From NCBI RefSeq assembly GCF_000376785.1, contig NZ_AQXX01000093.1:1-47506 (forward strand): a stretch of DNA of 47,506 nt, read 5' to 3'. The translations under genes and the position numbers were made by a program. Source of the stretch: Hahella ganghwensis DSM 17046. Lineage in GTDB: Bacteria > Pseudomonadota > Gammaproteobacteria > Pseudomonadales > Oleiphilaceae. Positions 18,715 to 27,645 of this stretch are shown in pieces (within the stretch, counting starts at the first letter, position 1; each line of letters opens with the position of its first letter). The notes beneath the pieces were generated by a model that was given only the letters and a program-made list of their open reading frames with translations, had not been told where the DNA came from and ran no database searches.

Positions 18715-19971
18715 ATGAAACTTTCTGCGTTTGGCGAGAAGTTCGCAGGGGATTCCGGAATTGTAGAATTGATGGATGATCTGGGGAACGCCCTGTCAGA
18801 AAATCCCGATATGATTTTTATGGGGGGCGGTAATCCTGGTCGCCTGCCCGCCGTCGAGCAAGTCTTCAGGGAAAATATGGAATCCATACTTGAAGATCCC
18901 CAACAAAGACACAGTCTGTTCGGGATATATCAATCCCCTCAGGGAGAAAAGGAATTCCGCAAGGAAGTGGCCGCTTTCCTCAACAAGCAATTTGGGTGGA
19001 GCCTCAGTTGCCAAAACATCGCGGTATCAAATGGTAGTCAGTCAGCTTTCTTTATGCTGTACAACATGTTGGCCGGGGAGATGTCGGACGATACACGCCG
19101 AGCCATTCACCTGCCGCTGTCACCTGAATACCTTGGTTATCGCGACGTTGGGCTGACCTCGTCGTTCTTTACAGCAACACGACCCAAGATCGAGAGACTC
19201 GAAGATCATCTGTTCAAATATCACATTGATTTCTCAAATCTGAACGTTGATCACAATACAGCGGCGATGTGCGTTTCCCGCCCTACGAATCCGACAGGAA
19301 ATGTTCTGACAGATAATGAAATATCAATGCTGGACGAGTTGGCCAGAGCTAACGACATCCCTTTGATTATCGACGGAGCCTATGGATTACCGTTCCCCAA
19401 TATCATCTTTACTGAGGTGACCCCATTCTGGAATGACAATACCATTCTGGTGCTAAGCCTTTCCAAATTAGGGCTACCAGGGGCACGGACCGGCATTGTC
19501 GTTGCCAGCGAAGAAGTGATTCAGGCCTTTACCCGGGCCAACGCAGTGATCAGCTTATCTTGCGGCACGATGGGACCTGCCCTTGCCCACCAGATGTTTC
19601 GCAACGATCAGATTCTCTCCCTGAGCCGGGATCATATATTGCCGTTTTACCGGGAACGCTCCACCCAGGTCGTAGATTGGTTCAGGCAGGAAATGGGAGA
19701 TCTGCCCTATCAAATCCACAAACCCGAGGGCGCCATATTCCTGTGGGTATGGTTTGAAGGCCTGCCTATCGGCAGCCAGGAAATGTATCAGCGACTGAAA
19801 CAACGCGGTGTTCTTGTTGTGCCTGGTCACAATTTCTTCGTGGGCATTGAAGATGAATGGGCCCATAAGAACCAATGTTTAAGAGTGTCCTATGCACAGG
19901 ACGCTGACACCGTCAGACAGGGAGTCAGGATTATCGCAGAAGAAGCGCGTAAAGCTTACGATTTGGAGTGA
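18715..19971 (+). CDS. avtA: Valine--pyruvate aminotransferase AvtA
   Basis: The 418-residue fold-type I PLP enzyme matches E. coli AvtA in length and in blocks such as MGGGNPGRLPA, CVSRPTNPTGNVLTD and KPEGAIFLWVWF. The PLP lysine is Lys251 in LSLSKLGLPGARTG. It interconverts valine plus pyruvate with 2-oxoisovalerate plus alanine. Next to bkd genes it would feed valine carbon into the oxoacid dehydrogenase. The gap to lpdV is 116 bp, and GAGG precedes ATG 18715. A strong terminator follows. Confidence 0.93.
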   Translation: MKLSAFGEKFAGDSGIVELMDDLGNALSENPDMIFMGGGNPGRLPAVEQVFRENMESILEDPQQRHSLFGIYQSPQGEKEFRKEVAAFLNKQFGWSLSCQNIAVSNGSQSAFFMLYNMLAGEMSDDTRRAIHLPLSPEYLGYRDVGLTSSFFTATRPKIERLEDHLFKYHIDFSNLNVDHNTAAMCVSRPTNPTGNVLTDNEISMLDELARANDIPLIIDGAYGLPFPNIIFTEVTPFWNDNTILVLSLSKLGLPGARTGIVVASEEVIQAFTRANAVISLSCGTMGPALAHQMFRNDQILSLSRDHILPFYRERSTQVVDWFRQEMGDLPYQIHKPEGAIFLWVWFEGLPIGSQEMYQRLKQRGVLVVPGHNFFVGIEDEWAHKNQCLRVSYAQDADTVRQGVRIIAEEARKAYDLE

Positions 19972-19979
19972 CGGCACTC

Positions 19980-20002
19980 GGGCGGCGTATGCCGCCCTCT
20001 TT
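19980..20002. terminator. Rho-independent terminator after avtA
   Basis: GGGCGGC (19980-19986) pairs with GCCGCCC (19991-19997) around a GTAT loop, followed by TCTTTTTC. It ends the bkd-avtA transcript. It also lies just beyond the end of the convergent minus-strand GAF gene and could serve both directions. Confidence 0.88.
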
Positions 20003-20036
20003 TTCTCTCTTATTAATCTTTCTGGTTACAGCAACT

Positions 20037-20960
20037 TCAGTTCTTTGCTTTCACAGCCTCCATAAACGCTTGACTTACCCCTTCTTCCGAACGTCTCATG
20101 CTCATGCCATATCTCATAGGGATGCCTTCTAGTTGCAGCGCTTCCACTGATCGCTCAAGTATGGGCGAGGCCATCGCGCGGGAATATTCAGGCATCAGAA
20201 CCCCAAAAACACCTTCGCCGACTTTGGCAATAAATGCCGAGGAAGGCAGTGTCTTTTGCAGACTGAATGCCACACTCCTTGCCTGACTGACATAGGCCGG
20301 ATTCCCGTTCTGGCTTTCGACGCCTTTCTGAACGATCTCCAACGCGGCTACACAAATGGGACTACCATAACGAGAAGCAATATACTCTTCACGGGCAACA
20401 GCCTGGTCCCAGGCTCTCCGGTTTGGCAAAGTCGTTGTTTCATCCATAAGATCGACTGAGAGTGTAAGCTTAAAACGCCTCTCCTGATCCAATGCCTTCA
20501 ATTCCTTGGAGAGAATGCTCCCCAACAGGCTGGCGAGCAGCTCAACCAAGGGAAGCTCTGCTTCAATAGATTGAGGCTGGGGTTCAGGATCAATCGCACA
20601 AAGCGTGCCGAATAACCTGCCATCCTCTTGCAATACCGGAACGCCGAAATAAGCTCCGATATTCATCTGCCTTGCAATCGGCGCCTTGACATAAGCTTCT
20701 ATATCACGGGAACAGGGAGCCACACGGGGGCCTTTATTTTCCATCATTAGTGAACAGAAGGAGTCTGTCCACTTCAGGGTGGTACCTTCTTCGATGTAAT
20801 AGCTGTAGTCCTCCGTCTGCAGGATAATCCAGTCCTCTCCATTGGCTCTGGTCATCATCCACATATCAAAACCGAGACGGTCGTGGAGGAAGGCCAGCAC
20901 AGCTCTGCAGGCTACTTCAAAATCAGTAAAAGGCAAGGCATTGATCAAAGTCTGATACAC
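20037..20960 (-). CDS. GAF-domain protein with degenerate GGDEF domain
   Basis: The 307-residue protein has an N-terminal GAF sensor domain (~residues 10-155; FGVPVLQEDGRLFGTLCAID is typical). A C-terminal domain (~170-300) follows the diguanylate cyclase pattern: TLPNRRAWDQAVARE, then VGEGVFGVLMPE where active enzymes have R-x-G-G-D-E-F. The signature GGDEF is lost, so c-di-GMP synthesis is unlikely; a binding or regulatory role is possible. The start is GTG 20960, with AGGGTG upstream. It is the third gene of the signalling operon, 20 bp after the kinase. Confidence 0.82.
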   Translation of the reverse strand: MYQTLINALPFTDFEVACRAVLAFLHDRLGFDMWMMTRANGEDWIILQTEDYSYYIEEGTTLKWTDSFCSLMMENKGPRVAPCSRDIEAYVKAPIARQMNIGAYFGVPVLQEDGRLFGTLCAIDPEPQPQSIEAELPLVELLASLLGSILSKELKALDQERRFKLTLSVDLMDETTTLPNRRAWDQAVAREEYIASRYGSPICVAALEIVQKGVESQNGNPAYVSQARSVAFSLQKTLPSSAFIAKVGEGVFGVLMPEYSRAMASPILERSVEALQLEGIPMRYGMSMRRSEEGVSQAFMEAVKAKN

Positions 20961-20980
20961 GAGGACACCCTTAACAAAAC

Positions 20981-23900
20981 CTAAAGAATTTTTTCTGATT
21001 CAAGATAATCTCCAACCCGTCCCAGTTCGTTCCGTACTTTTTCGATGACCAGGTTGATTTCTTCCCAATCCTCGCTCGCAGAGGCCTCCTGAAGCTCCGT
21101 CAGAGTTTGCGTCAGGTATGGCGCGCCGACAGATAAGGCAGCCCCTTTAGCCGCATGAACCCGATTTTTAAGTGCTTTGGAATCAGTATTCTCGATGGCC
21201 CTGTCAATGCCCCCAAATTCCTTTGAAACCGTTTGCCAGTAGAATTGGAGAACATTGGCGATGATAATTCTATCTTCTGTCCCAAGAACCTCTGACAAAA
21301 CACTCCAGTCGATCGGAGTTTTGTCTCCATTGGCCCTATGTTCTTTCACCTCGGGGGGTTGCTCAGACCCATCAATGCTTTGTGTTCCTGATGACGTGGC
21401 AGTCTCGGAGCCGGCCTTCTTTTTTACTTCATTGTAGCCAGCCGTGGAACGCCGTTTAATCCATTTCGCCAGCGTCAGTTTCAGTTTTTTCAAATCAACA
21501 GGCTTTGACAGATAGTCATCCATTCCGGCCGCCAGGCAATGATCGGCTTCACCAACCAATGCATTGGCAGTAATAGCAACAATCGGCGTCCGCCCCAGCT
21601 GGCTATTCAGTGATTCCTGGTGCCGGATTTTAGAAGTCAGTTCAAATCCGTCCAGCTCCGGCATATGGCAGTCAGTCAGCAACAATGCAAACCGTCCCTG
21701 CTGCCACTCGTTTAATGCCTGACGACCATTGGCGACCATCACACAGGCGTATCCTAACTTCCCAAGTTGCTTCTCCAAGACTTCCCGGTTTATTGGCTGG
21801 TCTTCCGCAACGAGAATGAGGCTGCCATCCCGCTCAGCCTCTGAAATAGTTGGCACCACCTCCTGTTGATAAGAAGTATCGTCTTCGTTGAACTCATGAA
21901 ACTCAATAAACAGGCTCTCCCGTCCGGCCAGGATCGCAATAGCAGTCAACAGGTCCGTCGGCTTGAGAGGATGGGCTCCCACCACTATCTGGTCATTCTG
22001 TATCTGCCCTGTTTTAGCAGAAGCATTTTTCGTCAGCATTAGGTACCGCATATCGGATACTGCCGGAGCTGCGACTTTCTCTTTGAATTGAGACACCGAG
22101 ATATCTGGACTCAAAATACAAATGTCTAACTTATACTTGGGATCGGCAAAGTCTCCTATGACTTCAGCCGCATGTTCCAGGTTTCTGGTATCAATAGCCC
22201 GGCCACCCAACTGGGTGACCTGACTACAGATGGTATTGGCAAATTTTTCATGCTCCATCACCACCAATATAGACAGATTGGCCAGTTTCAGATCATTGAT
22301 ATTGGCAACCTTATCATTCGATCTGCAGCAAGGAATAACAAATACAAATTGGCTGCCCTGTCTTATCTCGCTCTGAACAGCAATCCGTCCTCCCATCATT
22401 TCAATGAAGGACTTGGTAATCGTCAGCCCTAACCCTGTTCCGCCATAATTCCTTGTGGTAGAACTATCCGCCTGAGAGAAGGGCCGAAACAGGTTGGAGA
22501 TCTGCTGATCGGTCATCCCGATGCCATTATCTTCTATTGTTATCTGGATCTCTTCAGCTTCATTCTCTTCAACTCGTTGAGTGTCTTTAGAGAGCAATTC
22601 CAATTTGACCCAGACTTCGCCGTGCCGGCCAGTGCCCCGGGAAAATTTAATGGCATTGCCAAGCAGGTTGAGCAGTATTTGACGCAGGCGTACCGGATCC
22701 AGAAACAGCCTTGGAGGAATAGAGAGATCTGCGTCAATAAAAATGTCAATATTCTGGCTGGCCGCCTGCGCCCAGAGAGCCTCAACACTTCTTTCAACAA
22801 TGTCCAGCAATGAAGTGGATACCGGTGCCAGAGACATCTGACCGGCCTCAATCTTTGAGAAATCCAATATGTCATTGATGATATCCAATAACGAAAAGGC
22901 GGACTCACGAATGGTATTCGCCATTTTCGTCTGATCGGCTGATAGCTGTGTATCCCGCAGCAGGTCGATCATACCAATCACACCGTTCATCGGGGTCCGG
23001 ATTTCATGACTCATAGTGGCCAGAAAACGGGATTTTGCCTCGCTCGCCTGTCGAGCATTACGACTTTCCTTCTCCAGCGCTTTCTGAGCAAGACGCTCGC
23101 TGGAGATATCCTGATTAATGCCGAACATTTTGACGGGTACGCCATTATCATTTTTGATTACCACCGCAGCAGCCCTGACCCACCTGACCTGTTTGTCGCT
23201 ATAGCGGCTTATTCGATACTCGGTAGCGAGAGATTCCCGATTCGAAATCAAATCCTGTATCTGTCTCTCGGCTTCTTCTTTTTCATCATCAATAATGGCA
23301 TCTGTCCAGATTTTATAGTTAACCGAGGTTTCGGGGTCAAGGCCGTAAAGCTGATACATCCGCTGATCCCACTGGATATAGTTTTCCATCAGGTCCCAGC
23401 TCCAGATACAGATTCCACCAGCTTCCGTTGCCAGACTAAAGCCACTCAGCAACTCTTCTCTCTCCAGCCGGGCGATTTCCAACTGCTGCTCGAACTTCTT
23501 CCGTTCATTGATATCTTCAAGGATCCAGATAAAGTATTTCGGATTGCCTAATCTGTCCTTTACCAGGGACACAGATAAATTTATCCAGATCGCTTCGCCG
23601 GGTTTTCTAAAATACCGGTTATCGATGGTGTATGACTGTATCTCTCCGTCCAGTACTTTCTTAAGCTGCTCTTTGTCCGACGGCAGATCATCTGGATGCA
23701 CAATCGATTCAAAGCTGCTGTTCAGCAAATCCTCTTTGTCATACCCCAACATGTCACAAAGCTTGTTGTTTATTTCCAGCCAGTGACCGTCGATACTCAC
23801 CCTGGCGATACCGACAGGCGCAAGATCAAAAGCCGCCCGGTATCGTTGTTCACTTTCCCGCAGTTCCTCACTCAACCTCTCCTGGTTTTCCTGCGATGTG

Positions 23901-25945
23901 AGGGCCTGGGTAACATCCCGCATTATTGCCACAAACAGGCGATTTCCCTCTACCCAGGTTTCGCCAATAGAGAGCTCCAGGGGAATGACACGTCCGGATT
24001 TATGACATCCCATTACGGAAATAGATTCGCCGACGATTTTTCTATTACCTTTGGATTTAAAGCTCTCAAGGAAAGAAGCCTGCTCCGAGCGATAAGGTTC
24101 GGTCAGCAGAATCGATAGATTATTCCCGATAAGCTCTTCCCTGATGCATCCGAACAACAGCTCAATGGATCGGTTTACATCGAGAATGATGCCGTCGTCA
24201 TCTGTCACGACAGTGCCGTCAATCGCGGTATCAAATATGGCCCTCATCCGGCTTTCTGTCGCCTGTAAAGCTCTTGTGCGTTCAGCGACTCTTCTCTCCA
24301 TTTCCCGTCGTGCTTCACTTTGCAGTTGCTTTATTTCCGAAACGTCTGTCTGTGCGCCAATAAAATGAGTCAGTTCTCCTGCATCATTGTAAACAGGATC
24401 AATTCTTAGATTGTTCCAAAACGGTGTACCATCTTTGCGATAATTTCGAATCACAACATTACAGGATGCCCCTTTATGAATAGCCTCACGCAAAACCCTC
24501 AGTTGTGCCTGATCTGACTCTTTTCCCTGCAGAAAACGACAGTTTCTTCCAATGACTTCTTTTTCACAGTAACCGGTGAGTTTTTCAAACGCCCTGTTGA
24601 TAAAGACGATCGGAGTATCCTCTGCTCGCGCGTCACAAACCACAATTCCCGTAGCGGTCACCTCAATGGCTCGACGACTGATTTCCAACTCGCGCTGTTG
24701 TACTTCAGTTTTTTCCTGCAGAGAAATACCCTCAATCAAGCGCTCCCTAAAAACCTCTATTGCTCTGGAGATTTCACCGACTTCATCCTGAGTCTTTACC
24801 TCCGGAACCGGATTACTTAAGTCACCTGTCGACATTTTTCTGACAATGTTGGTCAGTTTGCGTAACGGATAGCTGGTCTTGAAAGCCAACAACATCCCCA
24901 GCGACAGAAGAGCCAGAATAAGAAAGGTACTGATATAAAAAACCAAGTCAAAAAGCTGCTTCGATTCCTTGTAAGCCTCCTCTAGAGGGATACCGACAAT
25001 GGTAGACCAATTCATCCCGGGAAAATCATAAACTCCCTGACTGTGAGTGTAACCGGCCACCTGCTGGTAGTCTTTGGCATAGTGTGTTGAGATCCCCGCG
25101 CCACTTAATCCTGCGACAGCCATCCGGGCACTCTCTACTCCCTGCTGAACCAGATTCCTTTTTCCGAGGATTTCAAAGTCACGCACATAGCGGGCAACGG
25201 AACGATGAACAGGATCATAATCAACAATCATCCTCCCTTTGTCATCCAACAACATCAGTTCGGCACTGACAAATCCTTCTTCGCTAAGCGCCCGATAGTT
25301 TTCGGCAAAGATATCTTCAATGACTGAAAAATCGAGGATATTGGCCCACACGCCAATAATCTCCCCCGAAGTGTTTTTGATCGGCGCGGCGAACACCATT
25401 TCAAACTCAGCCCCCGATGCCTTCTGATAGGGAACCGAATACCTCGAAGGGCCATAGACCACTGTCCCGGCGACCCCCTCTTTTAACTGAAAATAGCGCT
25501 CTTCCAGCACCTCCTGAAACCATCGCGTTGATTGAACATCTTCCGCTAAAATGTCCGGCCGCCTCATTCTCTGCCCCTTACTATCCTGAGTACTGGTAGC
25601 AATCAGCCGACCTTCTACGTCCAGAATCAAAATATGTTTGTAGACATGATATTGCTGGACAAAACGATTCAGGACTTTCTCCAGTTTTTCTGCTGACTGG
25701 CCAGGGGGGATAATACTTTTCCCGGAAAGCTCCCCAAGACTGAGGACAAATGCTTGAGGGTCTTGATAACGCACGAATAGGTTGCGGTCGACAGATGACA
25801 TGATCAACCCCGACCTGTTCTCAATATCAAGCATCACCCTGCCTTCGACCAGCTCCGATACTTTATGGGAGAGGCCATATAAAAGTGCAAACAATAGAGT
25901 CCCAAAGAGGCCAAAGAGAGTGATTTGCTTATGTTGAATTGTCAT
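20981..25945 (-). CDS. Cache-HAMP-LOV-PAS hybrid histidine kinase with receiver and Hpt domains
   Basis: The 1654-residue inner-membrane kinase has membrane helix 1 (~9-29), a periplasmic Cache-type sensor (~30-330), helix 2 (~332-356) and HAMP (~357-410). Next comes a LOV domain (~425-537) with GRNCRFLQG, whose Cys469 is the flavin-adduct cysteine, and NYRKDGTPFWN. Three more PAS domains follow (~565-680, 700-815, 835-950). The catalytic core is HisKA (SHEIRTPMNGVIGM, His980) and an ATPase domain with N, G1 (DNGIGM) and G2 (GGTGLGL) boxes. A degenerate receiver (~1222-1345) precedes an intact receiver (~1375-1495, Asp1425) and an Hpt domain (~1545-1650, His1597). It is coupled to the upstream REC-EAL gene. 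Confidence 0.93.
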   Translation of the reverse strand: MTIQHKQITLFGLFGTLLFALLYGLSHKVSELVEGRVMLDIENRSGLIMSSVDRNLFVRYQDPQAFVLSLGELSGKSIIPPGQSAEKLEKVLNRFVQQYHVYKHILILDVEGRLIATSTQDSKGQRMRRPDILAEDVQSTRWFQEVLEERYFQLKEGVAGTVVYGPSRYSVPYQKASGAEFEMVFAAPIKNTSGEIIGVWANILDFSVIEDIFAENYRALSEEGFVSAELMLLDDKGRMIVDYDPVHRSVARYVRDFEILGKRNLVQQGVESARMAVAGLSGAGISTHYAKDYQQVAGYTHSQGVYDFPGMNWSTIVGIPLEEAYKESKQLFDLVFYISTFLILALLSLGMLLAFKTSYPLRKLTNIVRKMSTGDLSNPVPEVKTQDEVGEISRAIEVFRERLIEGISLQEKTEVQQRELEISRRAIEVTATGIVVCDARAEDTPIVFINRAFEKLTGYCEKEVIGRNCRFLQGKESDQAQLRVLREAIHKGASCNVVIRNYRKDGTPFWNNLRIDPVYNDAGELTHFIGAQTDVSEIKQLQSEARREMERRVAERTRALQATESRMRAIFDTAIDGTVVTDDDGIILDVNRSIELLFGCIREELIGNNLSILLTEPYRSEQASFLESFKSKGNRKIVGESISVMGCHKSGRVIPLELSIGETWVEGNRLFVAIMRDVTQALTSQENQERLSEELRESEQRYRAAFDLAPVGIARVSIDGHWLEINNKLCDMLGYDKEDLLNSSFESIVHPDDLPSDKEQLKKVLDGEIQSYTIDNRYFRKPGEAIWINLSVSLVKDRLGNPKYFIWILEDINERKKFEQQLEIARLEREELLSGFSLATEAGGICIWSWDLMENYIQWDQRMYQLYGLDPETSVNYKIWTDAIIDDEKEEAERQIQDLISNRESLATEYRISRYSDKQVRWVRAAAVVIKNDNGVPVKMFGINQDISSERLAQKALEKESRNARQASEAKSRFLATMSHEIRTPMNGVIGMIDLLRDTQLSADQTKMANTIRESAFSLLDIINDILDFSKIEAGQMSLAPVSTSLLDIVERSVEALWAQAASQNIDIFIDADLSIPPRLFLDPVRLRQILLNLLGNAIKFSRGTGRHGEVWVKLELLSKDTQRVEENEAEEIQITIEDNGIGMTDQQISNLFRPFSQADSSTTRNYGGTGLGLTITKSFIEMMGGRIAVQSEIRQGSQFVFVIPCCRSNDKVANINDLKLANLSILVVMEHEKFANTICSQVTQLGGRAIDTRNLEHAAEVIGDFADPKYKLDICILSPDISVSQFKEKVAAPAVSDMRYLMLTKNASAKTGQIQNDQIVVGAHPLKPTDLLTAIAILAGRESLFIEFHEFNEDDTSYQQEVVPTISEAERDGSLILVAEDQPINREVLEKQLGKLGYACVMVANGRQALNEWQQGRFALLLTDCHMPELDGFELTSKIRHQESLNSQLGRTPIVAITANALVGEADHCLAAGMDDYLSKPVDLKKLKLTLAKWIKRRSTAGYNEVKKKAGSETATSSGTQSIDGSEQPPEVKEHRANGDKTPIDWSVLSEVLGTEDRIIIANVLQFYWQTVSKEFGGIDRAIENTDSKALKNRVHAAKGAALSVGAPYLTQTLTELQEASASEDWEEINLVIEKVRNELGRVGDYLESEKIL

Positions 25946-25947
25946 TA

Positions 25948-27135
25948 CTATGACGTCCGGCCAGATAAACCGCTGGCTAGCAAGGGGGTGATTTCTTCAG
26001 GTGCTAACGGGCGTGAAATGAAATAACCCTGCGCTACCTGGCACCCCAGCAGCTTGAGTGCCTTAAGAGTGGCTTCTGTTTCCACCCCCTCGGCTACTGT
26101 GGTGAGTTTCATGTCCTTCGCCAGTCGTAAACTGTGGACCAAAATCGACCTTGATTTCTCCCTGGTTCCAAAGTCTTTCACAAAGCACTTATCGATCTTG
26201 AGTTCATGGAATGGCAGGCCGTGTAACTGCTCCAGTGAGGCATAGCCAGTACCAAAATCATCGATCGATAATTTGAACTTCATCATTCGCAGGCGCGTCA
26301 TATTGGTCAGCAATGTTGTCACATCACCTGTCAACATGGTTTCTGTGAGTTCACAAGTAATACATTGAGGCGGGATATCATATTCTGCTGCAAAGCGTGA
26401 AAGCCTTTCTGCAAAGCCTGAATCTCCCAGCACCCGGGACGAGAGATTAATTGAAATCGTGATGTCGTGTCCTTCCGAACGCCAGAGTTTTAACCACTTG
26501 AGCGATTCATCGATAACGATATCTGTCAGCCGATGGATCTGTTCAGTTTCTTCTGCGACTTTGATAAAACTGTCAGGGGCAAGAATCCCTTCTACGGGAT
26601 GATTGATCCGCGCCAAAGCCTCCAGACCACAGATTTGTCGATTCCTCAGGTCGATTTGCGGCTGAAAATATACGCACAGCAGATTCCCTGAAATCGCTTC
26701 AGCCAACTCTGTAGCAGTCATTGAGACAGTGTCCTTGTCGGCGCTTTGGTATTTTTCCCTCTTTGTCTGTTCAATGAACTCTTTTAACTGTGCGGCAGTA
26801 ACAGGCTTTTCAACAACACCGACAATATTAAGTCCATAGCGAGAAGCAATCGTTTCTGAAGAGTCCAGAACTTCCTTTTCCTCTGCACTCATGATGACCA
26901 CAGCGACGCCGCTTTGAATATCAGCAAGCATTCGGAGAAAGGATAGTCCGTCTTCTTCAGGCATGTTGAGGTCACAAAAGATGATATCAAAGCCTTCTGA
27001 GGCACTATGGATTTCTTCTATCGCCCTTAGGCCATTCGTCGCTTTTACTGGCTCCTCAATTCCAAGCCCTTTTAAGGCTGCGGACATGATTGAAAGAGTT
27101 ACTTCGTGATCATCTACGATTAACACCCGCGGCAC
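25948..27135 (-). CDS. Response regulator with EAL c-di-GMP phosphodiesterase output
   Basis: The 395-residue protein has a receiver domain (~1-125) with phosphoacceptor Asp55 in IIFCDLNMPEEDG, and an EAL domain (~145-385). EAL motifs look intact: GLEALARI (Glu172), NLSSR, ELTETM, IDDFGTGYASL, KIDKCFVKD, VAEGVET and QGYFISRPL. It should hydrolyse c-di-GMP to pGpG when activated. It is the first gene of the operon, and only 2 bp separate its stop from the kinase start, so the kinase is its likely phosphodonor. The start is GTG 27135 with AGGAGA upstream. Confidence 0.93.
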   Translation of the reverse strand: MPRVLIVDDHEVTLSIMSAALKGLGIEEPVKATNGLRAIEEIHSASEGFDIIFCDLNMPEEDGLSFLRMLADIQSGVAVVIMSAEEKEVLDSSETIASRYGLNIVGVVEKPVTAAQLKEFIEQTKREKYQSADKDTVSMTATELAEAISGNLLCVYFQPQIDLRNRQICGLEALARINHPVEGILAPDSFIKVAEETEQIHRLTDIVIDESLKWLKLWRSEGHDITISINLSSRVLGDSGFAERLSRFAAEYDIPPQCITCELTETMLTGDVTTLLTNMTRLRMMKFKLSIDDFGTGYASLEQLHGLPFHELKIDKCFVKDFGTREKSRSILVHSLRLAKDMKLTTVAEGVETEATLKALKLLGCQVAQGYFISRPLAPEEITPLLASGLSGRTS

Positions 27136-27158
27136 AGTAATACTCTCCTGAGTTACTG
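27135..27158 (-). promoter_or_regulatory. Hairpin presenting the ribosome binding site of the REC-EAL gene
   Basis: In the transcript, CAGUAA (27158-27153) can pair with UUACUG (27140-27135), leaving a 12-nt loop CUCAGGAGAGUA that holds the Shine-Dalgarno. The stem includes the first base of the GUG start. A GGA in a hairpin loop over the start is the arrangement bound by CsrA/RsmA. Such control is an inference. Confidence 0.4.
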
Positions 27159-27388
27159 GTCACAATTAACTCACACAACAGGAATCAGACCATTTTTTAG
27201 ACAACTTATTGTATGACTACGAATATAGTAGAAAATCCGTTTTTAGAAAGCGTAAAAGAAGGTAATAAGTGTGACAAAATACTGACAGGCTGGAGAGGCT
27301 GAGCACTTTCTCCAGCTCAAATGGGCGGATTAAAAGGTTTTTGGGGCTTACTGTCGGATGGCGACAACTTATAACATTTTGATGGATT
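27136..27388. promoter_or_regulatory. Intergenic region upstream of the REC-EAL gene
   Basis: These 253 bp lie between fdsD and the REC-EAL start. Both flanking genes are on the minus strand, so this should hold the end of the fds transcript and the promoter of the signalling operon. It is AT-rich. A minus-strand TATATT lies near 27225, without a good -35. No terminator hairpin with a T run is apparent. Confidence 0.3.
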
Positions 27389-27604
27389 TTAAATTCTGTT
27401 AACAGCCGCTTTCGCAATATCGTTCAATCCCTCGCCTCCAGCCTCCGCAAATGATCGAATATCCTGTTTCATGGATTTGGCCCAGAATTTCCTGACATGG
27501 CTTGCCACAGCGTCTGCAGCACGCTCCAAATCATCGTCGTAGGCATTATTCACAGCGATCTGGTTGATCATTTTAACTAACTGCTGGTTTTTATCGTAGA
27601 TCAT
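27389..27604 (-). CDS. fdsD: Formate dehydrogenase delta subunit
   Basis: The 71-residue protein has the FdsD pattern: MINQIA near the start, HVRKFWAKSMKQDI in the middle and AEAGGEGLNDIAKAAVNRI at the end. FdsD is the small subunit of soluble NAD-dependent formate dehydrogenases and is needed for an active enzyme. AGGAAG lies 4 nt before ATG 27604. It ends the fds gene group, 41 bp after fdhD. Confidence 0.88.
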   Translation of the reverse strand: MIYDKNQQLVKMINQIAVNNAYDDDLERAADAVASHVRKFWAKSMKQDIRSFAEAGGEGLNDIAKAAVNRI

Positions 27605-27645
27605 ACATCTTCCTCAATGAATAGCTTTCAACCCGGAAACAATCG

